Source: Riemerella columbina (GTDB taxonomy: Bacteria; Bacteroidota; Bacteroidia; Flavobacteriales; Weeksellaceae). From it: a stretch of 64,000 nucleotides of DNA. The notes beneath the pieces were generated by a model. That model was not told the DNA's origin, did not search any database, and saw only the letters and a list, made by a program, of their open reading frames with translations. Each line of letters starts with the position of its first letter. The first letter of the stretch is position 1. The stretch is taken from contig NZ_CP103950.1 in the NCBI RefSeq assembly GCF_030517065.1, forward strand, positions 1,860,001 through 1,924,000, read 5' to 3'. The translations under genes and the position numbers were made by a program. Shown here piece by piece: positions 25,559 through 35,166 of the stretch.

Positions 25559-27235
25559 TTAAGGGGCTGTTTCTAAAGTTTTGGGCGTTGATGGCTCGGT
25601 ATTTTCTAAAGCCTCGGAAGCCATTGTGATGTTCCAATCCTCCACCAAATCCCACATTGGGCGGACTTCTATTTTTTTCGGAAATAAGTAATAACCTTCC
25701 GCCAAAGTATTGGTGTAGAGATTGGCAGTATCCCAAATGCCGTTTTCGTTATTATCCACCAATATTTGCAGGCGGTAAGTTCCTGGCTTCAACGATGAAA
25801 ATTTAATTTCCTGCTGGTGTGTTTTTTGCGAAGCCGCCACTTTATTCTGTTGGTCTAAAAGCTGGATCCAAAAGCTGGCAGGTGGCAGTGCCGAAAGTCG
25901 CACCATAAAAGAGCCATAATTCTGCGGCTTTCCTATTTCAAAATCAAATGCGTAGGCTTTTTCATTGGTGATATAGAAAGAAGATACCGTGGTTTTAGGA
26001 ATGAGGAGGCGGTATTTTTTATCCACTTCGTAGGGGGCTTTAACCTCTATCTGATAAGGATTTTTTTCGGAAATCTGCGCATCAAAAGCCAACACCTGCG
26101 TGCTATCCGCTTTCAGCTGCCAATTTTCGGTTTTTAGAGCGTTGAGGTAAGCATTGGCGGTAATCCTTAGTGGTTGTTCTGGTGCCAACACAGCGCCACC
26201 ATCATTCTGAAGCGCCAAAGCATTCTCTTGCTCATTGGGTTTATAGAAAATCTGCACCGTATCTTGCTTAGTGCCAATATCGTAGCTCCATTTCAGCAAA
26301 GTCCCTTTGTCGCTCAATTGCTCCTGTTGAGGATCCAGCCAAATCCGCACGGAATCAGAATAAGGTTGATGCGTCACTTGGTAAGATTTCAATTGTGATG
26401 AAACCTCTGCCACTTTCACCTCCTTAGGTTGCCCTTCAAAAAGCATCAAAAGCCCACCTGTGGCAGGTTTCAGCTCTTTATACGCCAATTGAGGTCTCGC
26501 AGGGTAGAGCGACAAATCTAACCCAGAAATGCGCTGTTGCAAATCAATATCATCTTTTAAGAAGCCCACCGCTTCCTTGCCTTCATCATACACAGAATTG
26601 CCGTTTTCATCATTAAACGCGATGAGTTTATAACGCCCATGCGCCAAATAATCCAGCTCAAAATAACCATCTTGGTCTGCCTTGGTCAGATAATATGGTT
26701 TTTGCCGATAGTTGAGGCTGTCCTGAGCTTGGTAAAGTCCTAAAACAATATTCGTGTCTTTGCCGCTTGTGGTAGAGGCTTGCGGCAATGCCAACTGAGC
26801 CGTACCGCTGATGTAGAGGCTGTCCAACTTAGCCCCCGTAGAAAATGCAAAATTGAAATAAGGCAAAACATTGCCCTCGTTATAGTCCGTGATGGCGGTT
26901 CCAAAATTGAAATTATAAGTGGTATTGGCTTGCAGCGTATCTCCCCACTCGATTAAAATATAACGATTGGCCAAATTAGACGGTATAATTTTTTTGATAT
27001 TCTTAATCGGTGGCGATATCACCAATTGTTTTTGAATATTTTTGAGGTTCACATATTCATCAAAATCCAAGCGCAAAGTTTTAAGTTGCGTGGATACATT
27101 AACCCTCGGGCTGTCTATATTAGCGCCTAAAAATCTGGGGGGAATGGTATCCTTAGCGCCACCAGCGGGCGTTCCCACTCGGGCACAAGACCAAAGTAAA
27201 AACTGCGCAATGAAGATTAAAAGGAATTTTTTCAT
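25559..27235 (-). CDS. Lipoprotein with N-terminal Ig-like (Big_5/SbsA) domain
   Basis: Start at 27235 (MKKFLLIFIAQFLLWSC) gives 558 residues; the longer frame begins with TTG. A lipoprotein signal ends at Cys17. The mature part opens with GGAKDTIPPRFL and an Ig-like domain (LDFDEYVNLKNIQ...ISPPIKN...TYNFNFGTAITDYNEGN), the standard layout of a large Bacteroidetes lipoprotein family. Two later segments (YKLIAFNDENGNSVYD and YRLQILVDNNENGIWD) look like calcium-type EF loops. The gene clusters with the serine hydrolase and heme protein. Function unknown. Confidence 0.88.
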   Translation of the reverse strand: MKKFLLIFIAQFLLWSCARVGTPAGGAKDTIPPRFLGANIDSPRVNVSTQLKTLRLDFDEYVNLKNIQKQLVISPPIKNIKKIIPSNLANRYILIEWGDTLQANTTYNFNFGTAITDYNEGNVLPYFNFAFSTGAKLDSLYISGTAQLALPQASTTSGKDTNIVLGLYQAQDSLNYRQKPYYLTKADQDGYFELDYLAHGRYKLIAFNDENGNSVYDEGKEAVGFLKDDIDLQQRISGLDLSLYPARPQLAYKELKPATGGLLMLFEGQPKEVKVAEVSSQLKSYQVTHQPYSDSVRIWLDPQQEQLSDKGTLLKWSYDIGTKQDTVQIFYKPNEQENALALQNDGGAVLAPEQPLRITANAYLNALKTENWQLKADSTQVLAFDAQISEKNPYQIEVKAPYEVDKKYRLLIPKTTVSSFYITNEKAYAFDFEIGKPQNYGSFMVRLSALPPASFWIQLLDQQNKVAASQKTHQQEIKFSSLKPGTYRLQILVDNNENGIWDTANLYTNTLAEGYYLFPKKIEVRPMWDLVEDWNITMASEALENTEPSTPKTLETAP

Positions 27236-27256
27236 AAGGTACAAAAGGTATTATCG

Positions 27257-28507
27257 TTAAGGTTGAGCCTCTGTGGCTGTGCTGTCTTGTGGCGGCGTTT
27301 GCAAGGCTTTGGTTAGTGTTTCTACTTCCATTGGAAAATCCTCAAACCACCCCGATAGCGCTACCGCAGAATAAACGCTTCGCGAATATTTATTCCCAAT
27401 GGCAATGATGCTCACTTTGGATTTCGGCAAATGCACAAACACCGAATTAGAGCCGTGCCACCAGCCGTTGTGATAAGTCAGCACTTCGCCGTTATCAAAA
27501 ATTTTCATCCGAATGCCCAAGCCATAATTATTGATGCCTTTTTTCTCATTGCTATAAGGCGTAAAAACTTGCTTCATCAGCTCTGGAGAAAGGAAATCGG
27601 GCGCAAACATCGCTTTAGAAAATCGGAATAAATCCCGTGGTGTGGTGTAGACATTTTTATCGCCATAGATTAAATCTAACACATTAAGCGGATATAATTT
27701 ATTGTCTCTATAATAAAACGATTGTGCCGCCGTGCTGATGTCTTTCTCTTGAAAAATAAAAGTATGCGCCATTCCCAAAGGTTCAAAAAGCATCTCCCGC
27801 ATTGCCGTAGGGAAATCTTTTTTAGTCACTTGCTCCACCACCAGCGCCAATAGTGCATAATTGGTATTACAATACATAAACCCCGTATTGGCAGGACGCG
27901 CCATAGGCGGTTGGTATTTAATCAAAAGGTTGAGAATATCCTGATTGGAGAGAAAATTTTGGTTCAGTTCCGCAGGGGCAGGCTTGATTTGTTCTAAAAA
28001 ATACTCGTATTTGGGGAGCCCGCTCCGCTGGTTGAGGAGGTGCTGTATTTCCACCTCTGGATAAGGAAATTGGGGGAAGAAATCGGTGAGTTTTTGGTTC
28101 AGTTTTATCTTTTTAGCCTCCACCAGTTTGAGCACCACCATCGCCGTCATCACCTTTGAAACCGAGGCAATGTGCATCGGGGTATTTTCATTGATGGGCA
28201 TTTGCTGGTTCTCACGCCCAAAGCCTCGGTATCTTTCTAATAAAATATGGTCGCCTTTGGCAACTAAAATGCCACCGCTCAAATCGCCGCCCTCCCAAAT
28301 GGTTCGGTAATAATCCTCTAAATTGAGTTTGAGGAGCGCCTCATTCTCCACCACACCATCGGCTTTGCTAAAAATATGGTCTAAATGGACATTAGAAAAA
28401 TTGGGCAAGTTGGTTTTAGGCTGTGCTGGCTGAACAGACTCCTTGCCCCCCGAACACGAGAGCAAAAACCAACCCAACAAAACCACAATACTGTACCCTA
28501 TTTTCAT
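27257..28507 (-). CDS. Serine hydrolase, beta-lactamase/penicillin-binding fold lipoprotein
   Basis: Class C/esterase-type member of the serine beta-lactamase superfamily. The 416 residues start with a lipoprotein signal (lipobox LLSC, Cys18). Catalytic motifs are S115-V-S-K118 (SxxK), YCN (the YxN tyrosine, near residue 211) and HNG replacing KTG near residue 355 (HNGWWHGSN). The HxG variant is common in esterases and DD-peptidases of this group, so activity on antibiotics is not implied. It lies 12 nt upstream of the Ig-like lipoprotein gene. The real substrate is unknown. Confidence 0.9.
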   Translation of the reverse strand: MKIGYSIVVLLGWFLLSCSGGKESVQPAQPKTNLPNFSNVHLDHIFSKADGVVENEALLKLNLEDYYRTIWEGGDLSGGILVAKGDHILLERYRGFGRENQQMPINENTPMHIASVSKVMTAMVVLKLVEAKKIKLNQKLTDFFPQFPYPEVEIQHLLNQRSGLPKYEYFLEQIKPAPAELNQNFLSNQDILNLLIKYQPPMARPANTGFMYCNTNYALLALVVEQVTKKDFPTAMREMLFEPLGMAHTFIFQEKDISTAAQSFYYRDNKLYPLNVLDLIYGDKNVYTTPRDLFRFSKAMFAPDFLSPELMKQVFTPYSNEKKGINNYGLGIRMKIFDNGEVLTYHNGWWHGSNSVFVHLPKSKVSIIAIGNKYSRSVYSAVALSGWFEDFPMEVETLTKALQTPPQDSTATEAQP

Positions 28508-28510
28508 CTG

Positions 28511-29443
28511 TTAAGCTTTAAATTGTGCTAAAATTTTATCTACTATCACTTGCGCTAATTTGATTTTACTCTCGTGCGTCCACCCTGCAATATGAGGCGT
28601 TACAATCACCTTTTCGGAATTGAGAAGGTATTCCAAATCTTGATTCTGATGTTCTAAACGCTCAAAAGAGGCTTTTTCGTATTCCAAAACATCTAAGGCG
28701 GCACCTTTTATTTTGCCTTGTTTTAGCGCTTGCACCACATCTGCGGTGATGATATTTTTGCCCCTCGCAGTGTTGATGAGGTAAAACGGCTTTCTCATCT
28801 TTGAGATAAAATCGGCATCTAGCCAACCCAAAGTATCTTCAGCCAAAGGCAAATGAAGGCTCACAATATCTGCCTGTTCTTGCAAGGTTTCTAAACTGAC
28901 TTGCGTGGCATAATCATCGGAAAGATTGGGCTTTATATCGTGGAAAATCACACGGCAGCCAAAACCTTGTAACCGCCTTGCCAAAGCTTTACCCATATAA
29001 CCATAGCCGATGAGTCCCACGGTTTTGTCCTTGATCTCTTCGCCTCGGTTTTCTTCTCGCTTCCAGATGCCGCGCTTTACCTCATTGGAGGAAATAATCA
29101 AGCGGTTCATCAGCAATAGTAACATCCCCAGCGCTTGCTCTGCCACGGCATCTCTGTTGCCCTCGGGGGAGTTGATGAGCGTTATCCCTAACGCCTCGGC
29201 TTTTTGGACATCTATATTTTCCATACCTGCGCCCACCCTTGCAATAAATTTTAAATGCGAGGCTTGGTTCAGAAAATGGGCATCAATGGGGATTCTACTT
29301 CTTAAAATGATGCCATCATAATTTTTAATCTTCTGCAAAATTGCCTCTGCATTGGAGGTCAGGTCTTCATCTACCTGCATACCTGCGGCGGTCAGCTGCG
29401 TTTGGATTAAAGGATGATTGTGGTCTAATTGGAGAATTCTCAT
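28511..29443 (-). CDS. D-2-hydroxyacid dehydrogenase (phosphoglycerate dehydrogenase-like)
   Basis: NAD-dependent dehydrogenase. Start at 29443 (MRILQLDHNH, 310 residues) is preferred over the TTG-initiated longer frame. The NAD motif is GLIGYGYMGKALARRL. The catalytic Arg is in INTARG, the Glu in LDVLEYE and the His in TPHIAGWTHES, all as in SerA/glyoxylate reductase-type enzymes. It has no ACT domain, unlike long SerA forms. It may act in serine synthesis or on another 2-hydroxyacid; no serC or serB lies in the window. It starts 31 nt after the thioesterase gene and ends 3 nt before the serine hydrolase. Confidence 0.9.
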   Translation of the reverse strand: MRILQLDHNHPLIQTQLTAAGMQVDEDLTSNAEAILQKIKNYDGIILRSRIPIDAHFLNQASHLKFIARVGAGMENIDVQKAEALGITLINSPEGNRDAVAEQALGMLLLLMNRLIISSNEVKRGIWKREENRGEEIKDKTVGLIGYGYMGKALARRLQGFGCRVIFHDIKPNLSDDYATQVSLETLQEQADIVSLHLPLAEDTLGWLDADFISKMRKPFYLINTARGKNIITADVVQALKQGKIKGAALDVLEYEKASFERLEHQNQDLEYLLNSEKVIVTPHIAGWTHESKIKLAQVIVDKILAQFKA

Positions 29444-29474
29444 AGCACGATTTATCTTCTCAACCTGCAATTAA

Positions 29475-29990
29475 TTAAGAGAATAGTTTTTTTAGCTCTA
29501 CAGAATCTTTAGCGTTCATCCGCCCAGAGAGAATCAGCGATAATTCCTTTCGCCTTAGTGCTGCTGCGTAGCGTTCTTTTTCCACCTTAGTTTCTGGCTC
29601 CAGCTCTGGAATAGGCACGGGTTTATTAAACTCATCTACCGCCACGAAAGTATAAATTCCCTCATTGGTATGGATTTTTTTCTGTGCAATGGGATCATCC
29701 ATCCAAACATCTACATAGACCTCCATAGAGGTAGAAAAAGCCCGAGAAACCTTAGACTCTAACACCACCACGCCACCTTCTGGAATAGGATGATGGAAGG
29801 ACACATGGTTAACAGAAGCGGTTACCACACGCCGCCCGCAGTGCCGCGCCGCCGAGATAGAAGCGCAACGGTCCATTTTGGAGAGTAGCTCGCCACCGAA
29901 CAGGTTTCTTAGAGAGTTGGTTTCATTGGGTAAGACAATGTTGGTCATTACCGTAAGGGTTTCTTTAGGGGTTTTAATTTTTGGAGTCAT
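29475..29990 (-). CDS. Acyl-CoA thioesterase (hotdog fold, YciA/BFIT type)
   Basis: Hydrolyses acyl-CoA thioesters. The 171 residues carry a single hotdog domain with the motif NETNSLRNLFGGELLSKMD, where the Asp/Asn and Gly residues form the active site, and the strand HVSFHHPIPEGGVVVL. Length and motif match the cytosolic hexameric YciA/acyl-CoA hydrolase branch. The C-terminal region is Lys-rich. It is first in the run of genes ending at the heme protein. Physiological chain length is not known. Confidence 0.93.
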   Translation of the reverse strand: MTPKIKTPKETLTVMTNIVLPNETNSLRNLFGGELLSKMDRCASISAARHCGRRVVTASVNHVSFHHPIPEGGVVVLESKVSRAFSTSMEVYVDVWMDDPIAQKKIHTNEGIYTFVAVDEFNKPVPIPELEPETKVEKERYAAALRRKELSLILSGRMNAKDSVELKKLFS

Positions 29991-30027
29991 TATATAATAT
30001 CGTAATTTTAAAAATAGGAAATGAAGA

Positions 30028-30606
30028 TTATTTCTGTTGCAATTGGCTCACAGCACCGAAAATCAATTCGGGTTGCTCTACTGCCAAATAAACCAAACCT
30101 GCCGCTATGATACCCAGCACCAAAAGCCAGAGGAGCACTTTCCCAACCGATGGTTTGGCTTTCTTTTGAGGTGTAGAATCTTGGGCTTTGGCTGTAATAT
30201 CTGAAATATGAATGGCTTCTAAACCGTAGAAATCTGGAGTGTCTTCGGTGTGTACACGCTCGCCAATGAAAAGCGGCTCTTCTGAGGCTTCCTCAAACCG
30301 CCCTAAATGCTCAATGCTAAACGCCTCGCCAGCCTCTAACTTTTTATTCCAATAGTCGATTTGGGTTTCTACTTCAAACTGGGCTTTTTCTAAAGCGATC
30401 GCCTTATAATGCGCCACTTGAGCCACAAAATCTGAGGTTTCCACAGGTGCCTTTACAAAGACCACTTGCTTGGCAGGAGGCAAGATAGAGCCATCTTCAG
30501 GATTGAGCACCGCCCCTGCATCTTTTAATTGAAAATACCCAAAATACGGAATATCTACACGCCCTTGCGCCTTCAAAGCTTCTAAAATACAATCGTTAAT
30601 CTTCAT
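30028..30606 (-). CDS. CCDC81-type HU-domain membrane protein
   Basis: 192 residues. Two HU-like CCDC81 domains (about 1-60 and 62-130, the second opening FSIEHLGRF) are followed by a Lys-rich linker and one C-terminal membrane helix (about 155-178). In Bacteroidetes such proteins often carry a C-terminal SPOR (peptidoglycan-binding) domain; here the protein ends 14 residues after the helix, so SPOR is missing. A role linking cytoplasmic structures with the envelope is inferred from architecture only. Its promoter box is 8 nt before the ATG. Confidence 0.82.
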   Translation of the reverse strand: MKINDCILEALKAQGRVDIPYFGYFQLKDAGAVLNPEDGSILPPAKQVVFVKAPVETSDFVAQVAHYKAIALEKAQFEVETQIDYWNKKLEAGEAFSIEHLGRFEEASEEPLFIGERVHTEDTPDFYGLEAIHISDITAKAQDSTPQKKAKPSVGKVLLWLLVLGIIAAGLVYLAVEQPELIFGAVSQLQQK

Positions 30607-30614
30607 AGCAAAGG

Positions 30615-30622
30615 CAAAGATA
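30615..30622 (-). promoter_or_regulatory. Promoter -7 box of the CCDC81-HU gene
   Basis: Minus-strand TATCTTTG, 8 nt before the ATG, predicting a very short leader. Confidence 0.55.
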
Positions 30623-30778
30623 ATAGTTTTTTTTGAGATGGTGGGTGGAGAAAAAATCTAAGATTTTGATTCTTCCCAATCCCTTTATACTAAGCACTAT
30701 TCTGCATCAATCCCCACACTCCGCTGATGAGAATATCATTTTCATTCGTTTTTTAAAGGCTATCATTGGTTTTTAAAC

Positions 30779-30786
30779 TAAATTTG
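30779..30786 (+). promoter_or_regulatory. Promoter -7 box of kup
   Basis: TAAATTTG, 21 nt before the ATG at 30808. The rest of the 200-nt gap to the CCDC81 gene holds no gene; AAAATCTAAGATTTT at 30655-30669 is a small palindrome of no clear role. Confidence 0.5.
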
Positions 30787-30807
30787 CACTCATAAAAATC
30801 AATCATA

Positions 30808-32793
30808 ATGATGAGCAAATCCCACCAAACATTAGAACATTTTGATACTAAAAAGCTGACTTTTATTGGTGTTTTGGTTTCCTTAGGTATCGTTTTTGGC
30901 GATATTGGTACCTCGCCGCTGTATGTGATGAAAGCCATCATCAATGCGAGGAAAGATGCTGTGCTCCCGTTTGATGAATATATTGAGGGCGCGCTGTCTT
31001 GCATCATCTGGACGCTCACCTTCCAAACGACAATTAAATATGTGCTCATCTCTCTTCGGGCTGATAACAAGGGCGAAGGCGGCATTTTGGCGCTGTTCTC
31101 TTTGGTGAAAAATTTAAAACGAAAGTGGCTCTACCTCATTGCCATTATTGGGGCTTCGGCGCTTATTGCTGATGGGGTGATCACGCCCTCTCTCACCGTG
31201 ATGTCCGCCATAGAAGGACTTGAAATCTATAATCCTGAAACGCCTGTGGTGCTGATTACCTGTGCTATTCTCATCGTGATCTTTTTTGTGCAACAGTTTG
31301 GCACCTCATTTATTGGGAAGTTTTTTGGTCCCGTTATGGTGCTGTGGTTCCTCACTTTGGGAGGCTTTGGCGCTTATCGTTTATTGGATGATTTAGAAAT
31401 TCTGAAGGCTTTTAACCCTTATTACGCTTATAAACTGATGGTCAATTCGCCGAGTGCTATTATCATTATGGGGGCAGTGTTCCTCTGTACCACGGGGGCG
31501 GAGGCGCTTTATTCCGATTTAGGGCACTGCGGTGCTAAAAATATCCGTGTAAGCTGGGCTTTCGTGAAGGTGATGCTCATTCTCAACTATTTAGGGCAAG
31601 GGGCTTGGATTTTAAAATATCACCACGAGGTACTCAATGGCATCAATCCGTTCTTTGGCATTATGCCGCCGTGGATGGTGCTGCCAGCGGTTATTTTGGC
31701 TACGGCGGCGGCTATTATTGCCAGTCAGGCTTTAATTACAGGCTCTTTCACGATTTTCTCCGAGGCGATGTCGCTCAACTTTTGGCCCATTCATAAAATA
31801 GATTATCCCTCTGGGGTTAAGGGGCAGATGTACATTCCTAAAATTAATTGGGGGCTACTGGCGTTCTGTTTGGTGGTTGTGCTGTACTTCCGAGAGTCGG
31901 GAAAAATGGAATCTGCCTATGGGCTCTCCATTACGGTAACCATGCTGATGACCACCATTTTGCTCTGTTTCTTTTTAATCAAAAAAAGGGTGCCTCGTGT
32001 TTTGATCTTTTTATTTTTGTTGGTCTATGGCACCATAGAAATTGGCTTTTTTAGTGCTAATGTGATCAAATTCCACGAGGGCGGTTGGATTACCGTAGTT
32101 TTGGCAGGGTTTATCAGCATTTGTATGTATGCGTGGTATAATGGCAGAATGATTAAAAATAAATTCATCAAGTTTGTGAAATTAGCCAACTATACCGACA
32201 TCATCAAAGAGATGAAACTGGACGACAGCATTCCTAAATATGCGACCAACTTAGCCTTCTTCAGCCGTGCTAAGCAGGAGGATGAGATAGAGTCTAAAAT
32301 TATTTACTCCATCATCCGTGCGCAGCCTAAGCGCGCCGATCATTATTTCATCCTCAACATCATCAACCAAGAAGATCCTTATACCTTTAAATATGAAATT
32401 GATGAGGTGGCTGCGGGTACCATTTATAAAATCAACTTTAAACTCGGATTTAAAATAGACCGCCGCATTAATGATTATTTTCAAGATGTTTTAGAGGATA
32501 TGATGGACCAAGGCATCATCCCAGATCGGAGCAATTACCCCTCATTGCGCGCGCATAACATCCCGCCAGATTTAAAATATGTGGTGATTGACAATGTTTA
32601 TATTAACGACAGTCTCTTCACCATTAAAGAAAAAGTGATTATGAATATCTACACGCTGGTAAGGAAGTTGGGAAGCAATGATTTTGAGGCTTTTGGCTTA
32701 GCTACGCACAATGTTACCGTAGAATCTGCGCCTCTACTCTACAGCCCAACGGGCGACCACAGGATACAGCAGGAGCGTTTTAAATCCAATTGA
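30808..32793 (+). CDS. kup: KUP/HAK-type potassium uptake transporter
   Basis: Proton-coupled K+ importer of the inner membrane. The 661 residues comprise 12 membrane segments (about 15-440) and a cytosolic C-terminal domain, as in E. coli Kup. The family sequence GIVFGDIGTSPLYVMKAI near the N-terminus is clear, as are the GTTGAEALYSDLGHCG-like segment TTGAEALYSDLGHCG and the later TTTIL region. Two adjacent ATGs (30808 and 30811) are equally good starts. It stands alone behind a consensus -7 box. Confidence 0.96.
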   Translation: MMSKSHQTLEHFDTKKLTFIGVLVSLGIVFGDIGTSPLYVMKAIINARKDAVLPFDEYIEGALSCIIWTLTFQTTIKYVLISLRADNKGEGGILALFSLVKNLKRKWLYLIAIIGASALIADGVITPSLTVMSAIEGLEIYNPETPVVLITCAILIVIFFVQQFGTSFIGKFFGPVMVLWFLTLGGFGAYRLLDDLEILKAFNPYYAYKLMVNSPSAIIIMGAVFLCTTGAEALYSDLGHCGAKNIRVSWAFVKVMLILNYLGQGAWILKYHHEVLNGINPFFGIMPPWMVLPAVILATAAAIIASQALITGSFTIFSEAMSLNFWPIHKIDYPSGVKGQMYIPKINWGLLAFCLVVVLYFRESGKMESAYGLSITVTMLMTTILLCFFLIKKRVPRVLIFLFLLVYGTIEIGFFSANVIKFHEGGWITVVLAGFISICMYAWYNGRMIKNKFIKFVKLANYTDIIKEMKLDDSIPKYATNLAFFSRAKQEDEIESKIIYSIIRAQPKRADHYFILNIINQEDPYTFKYEIDEVAAGTIYKINFKLGFKIDRRINDYFQDVLEDMMDQGIIPDRSNYPSLRAHNIPPDLKYVVIDNVYINDSLFTIKEKVIMNIYTLVRKLGSNDFEAFGLATHNVTVESAPLLYSPTGDHRIQQERFKSN

Positions 32794-32835
32794 TTTTAAT
32801 GATGGAGGTTTGTTACGCTATCCATCACCTCGCCC

Positions 32836-32865
32836 TTGATTAAACCAAAGAAATACTTATCTTTG
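32836..32865 (+). promoter_or_regulatory. Promoter of the Fur-family gene (TTG-N19-TATCTTTG)
   Basis: TTG at 32836-32838 and TATCTTTG at 32858-32865, near-perfect spacing, 26 nt before the ATG. It probably also drives the OstA-like gene. Confidence 0.65.
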
Positions 32866-32891
32866 TCAACTGAAGATAAAACATAGCAATA

Positions 32892-33362
32892 ATGAAAAAA
32901 CAAAAAGAGAAAGATATAGAAATCATCAAAGATGCGCTAAAACAGTACCTCCAAGACCACGGTTTTCGGAACACGCCAGAGCGCTACACCATTTTAGAGG
33001 AGATTTATAAAATGGACCACCACTTTAATGTAGATGACCTCTATCTGATTATGCTCAACAATAAATACCATGTGAGCAAAGCCACCATTTACAACAGTAT
33101 AGAAATCTTTTTAGATGCAGGGCTCATCAGAAAACATCAGTTTAGTGATAAATCTTCTACCTCTGCCTCTTATGAGAAGTCTTATTTTGACAAACAGCAC
33201 GACCACCTCGTGATTTACAAAAAAGATGGCGACAAGGAAATTGAAGAGATTGTAGAGTTCTGCGATCCCAGAATCCAAGGAATTAAAGACTCTATTGAGG
33301 AAATTTTTGGTGTTAAAATAGACAGCCACTCGCTTTATTTCTACGGACATAAAAACCAATAA
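32892..33362 (+). CDS. Fur-family transcriptional repressor
   Basis: Metal-dependent regulator, 156 residues. It has the winged-helix motif (FRNTPERYTILEEIYKMDHHFNVDDL...KYHVSKATIYNSIEIFLDAGLI) and the metal-site strand QHDHLVIY, with the dimerisation domain after it. Only one Cys is present (C123-like, FCDPR), so the CxxC structural Zn sites of E. coli Fur are missing. The ligands at HxH positions are retained. It overlaps the OstA-like gene by one base (TAATG). Whether it senses iron, zinc or peroxide cannot be told. Confidence 0.9.
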   Translation: MKKQKEKDIEIIKDALKQYLQDHGFRNTPERYTILEEIYKMDHHFNVDDLYLIMLNNKYHVSKATIYNSIEIFLDAGLIRKHQFSDKSSTSASYEKSYFDKQHDHLVIYKKDGDKEIEEIVEFCDPRIQGIKDSIEEIFGVKIDSHSLYFYGHKNQ

Positions 33363-35098
33363 TGCGGAAATTATTGCTACTATGGTTATGCTGTTGGAGC
33401 CTCATGGCTTGGGCGCAAAATAAACCTACCTTAACCAAAGATCCTTATTTTCAGCAAACGCCAACCACGCCCCAACCTCCCAACGAAGCGGAGGAAAAGC
33501 TCAAGCATATCCACTCAGACTCTTTGGTCTCTCGTACAGATTGGTATGAGGGCAACCCTGTATTTATCGGCAAGGTGGAGTTTCAGCACAAAGGCTCCGT
33601 TCTAAAAGCGGACAGGGTGGTCTTTTACCAAAAAGAGAACTTTGTGAAAGCCTTAGGCAATGTAGAGCTGACCACGGCAGATGGCAACCGCATCACTTCG
33701 GAGGAGATGGAGTATGATGGCAAAACGCAACGCGGCATCGCCAGAAAGAATGTCGTCCTTACCGATCCCAAACAAACCATCAAAACCGAAACGCTTTATT
33801 ACGATAAAATCCCCAATACGGCATATTTCAACAGTGGTGGCACCATTTTCAACGGCAGCAATACCATTTGGACGCAAACGGCAACCTACTACATCAACAC
33901 CCAAACCATTGATGTATCGGGGCATGTGAACATTGATAACGACCAATACCGCGTGGAAGGTTCTAAAATTATTCAAAATCAGAAAACCAATGTTGCGGAG
34001 TTTTTTGGTCCTACTAAAGTCATCAACAAAGCCAATCCAAGAAATTATGTCTACACCGAAAAGGGCAAATATCTGATGAATTCTAAAGAAGTTTTCCTCA
34101 ATAAAAACTCCAGAATTCATTACAACGGCAAAATTCTCACTGGCGAAACGATGTACTACAACCAAAATACAGGCTTCGGCACAGCCAAAGGCGATGCCTA
34201 TTTAGATGATCCCCAAGAACAGCGTTTTATCCGTGGTGGCTATGCCGAAATCTACGAGTTTAAAGACTCTGCGATGATTACCGAAAAGCCCTATGCGGTA
34301 AAAATATTAAAAGAAGATTCTATTTATTTTGGCGCCGAAAAAATCATCGCCTTCCAAAAGCCCGATAGCACACGAACCAAAAAAAGCTACCTGAGAGCCT
34401 ACCACCGTGCTCGAATTTTCAAAACCAATATGCAAGGGCGCGCAGATTCTCTAAGTTTTAACGAGACCGATGGCATTCTTCATCTCCTCGGCAAGCCCCT
34501 ATTTTGGACTGGCGAAAAGCAAATTTCTGGCGATAAAATAGAGGTTTATATGAACACCCTTACAGAACAAATGGATTCCATAAAAGTGAAAGACCACGCC
34601 TTTGCCATTAGCAAAGCGGATTCGCTTAACTTGAAAGATGAGTTCAACCAAGTGAAAGGCAACCTGATGACGGTTTTCTTTGACCAGAATGAAATTAAAA
34701 TCGCAAAAGTCATCGGCAACGCCCAAGCCATTACCTACGCCGATTCTCAAGATGAAAAAACGAAAAAAACAGAGCGTATCGGCATTGCTTTTTCCACTTG
34801 TGGCGTTATAGAAGCTTTATTTGAGGAGCGAAAAGTGCAGATTATCTCGTGCAACATCGGTGCGAATATAGACCTCCACCCGATGAGTGCCGTTTCTAAG
34901 GAAAAACGCTTTTTCCCTGATTTTAATTGGAATACCAAAGACCGACTAAGGCGCTGGCAAGATATCTTTTTAGACTCGCCGAATTATCCAGAAACGGTCT
35001 ACATTTCTGATGACCAACTCTACCTAAAAGCCAAAGAACTAAGGCAAAAAAAAGAAGAGGCACAGAAAAATAAAGGACCTAAAAGACAACGAAAATAA
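33362..35098 (+). CDS. OstA-like envelope protein (LptA/LptD fold family)
   Basis: 578 residues with an N-terminal signal peptide (cleavage after LMAWAQ). The mature protein consists of OstA repeats (ADRVVFYQKENFVKALGNVELTTADGNRI...TSEEMEYDG, then YYDKIPNTAYFNSGGTIF), the beta-jellyroll lipopolysaccharide-transport fold, and ends in a basic Lys-rich tail. Flavobacterial members are thought to act in LPS or outer-membrane assembly; this is from the family, not proved here. It shares one base with the Fur-family gene stop, so the two are coupled. A hairpin terminator follows. Confidence 0.88.
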   Translation: MRKLLLLWLCCWSLMAWAQNKPTLTKDPYFQQTPTTPQPPNEAEEKLKHIHSDSLVSRTDWYEGNPVFIGKVEFQHKGSVLKADRVVFYQKENFVKALGNVELTTADGNRITSEEMEYDGKTQRGIARKNVVLTDPKQTIKTETLYYDKIPNTAYFNSGGTIFNGSNTIWTQTATYYINTQTIDVSGHVNIDNDQYRVEGSKIIQNQKTNVAEFFGPTKVINKANPRNYVYTEKGKYLMNSKEVFLNKNSRIHYNGKILTGETMYYNQNTGFGTAKGDAYLDDPQEQRFIRGGYAEIYEFKDSAMITEKPYAVKILKEDSIYFGAEKIIAFQKPDSTRTKKSYLRAYHRARIFKTNMQGRADSLSFNETDGILHLLGKPLFWTGEKQISGDKIEVYMNTLTEQMDSIKVKDHAFAISKADSLNLKDEFNQVKGNLMTVFFDQNEIKIAKVIGNAQAITYADSQDEKTKKTERIGIAFSTCGVIEALFEERKVQIISCNIGANIDLHPMSAVSKEKRFFPDFNWNTKDRLRRWQDIFLDSPNYPETVYISDDQLYLKAKELRQKKEEAQKNKGPKRQRK

Positions 35099-35133
35099 AA
35101 ACTCAAAGTATTCCCAAAATAGCTTTGAGTTTT
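35098..35133 (+). terminator. Hairpin terminator after the OstA-like gene
   Basis: 11-bp inverted repeat AAAACTCAAAG / CTTTGAGTTTT with a 14-nt loop, at the OstA gene 3' end. The T tract is short. Confidence 0.7.
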
Positions 35134-35166
35134 CAACCTTGATTTCAATAAAAATACGCTAAAACA

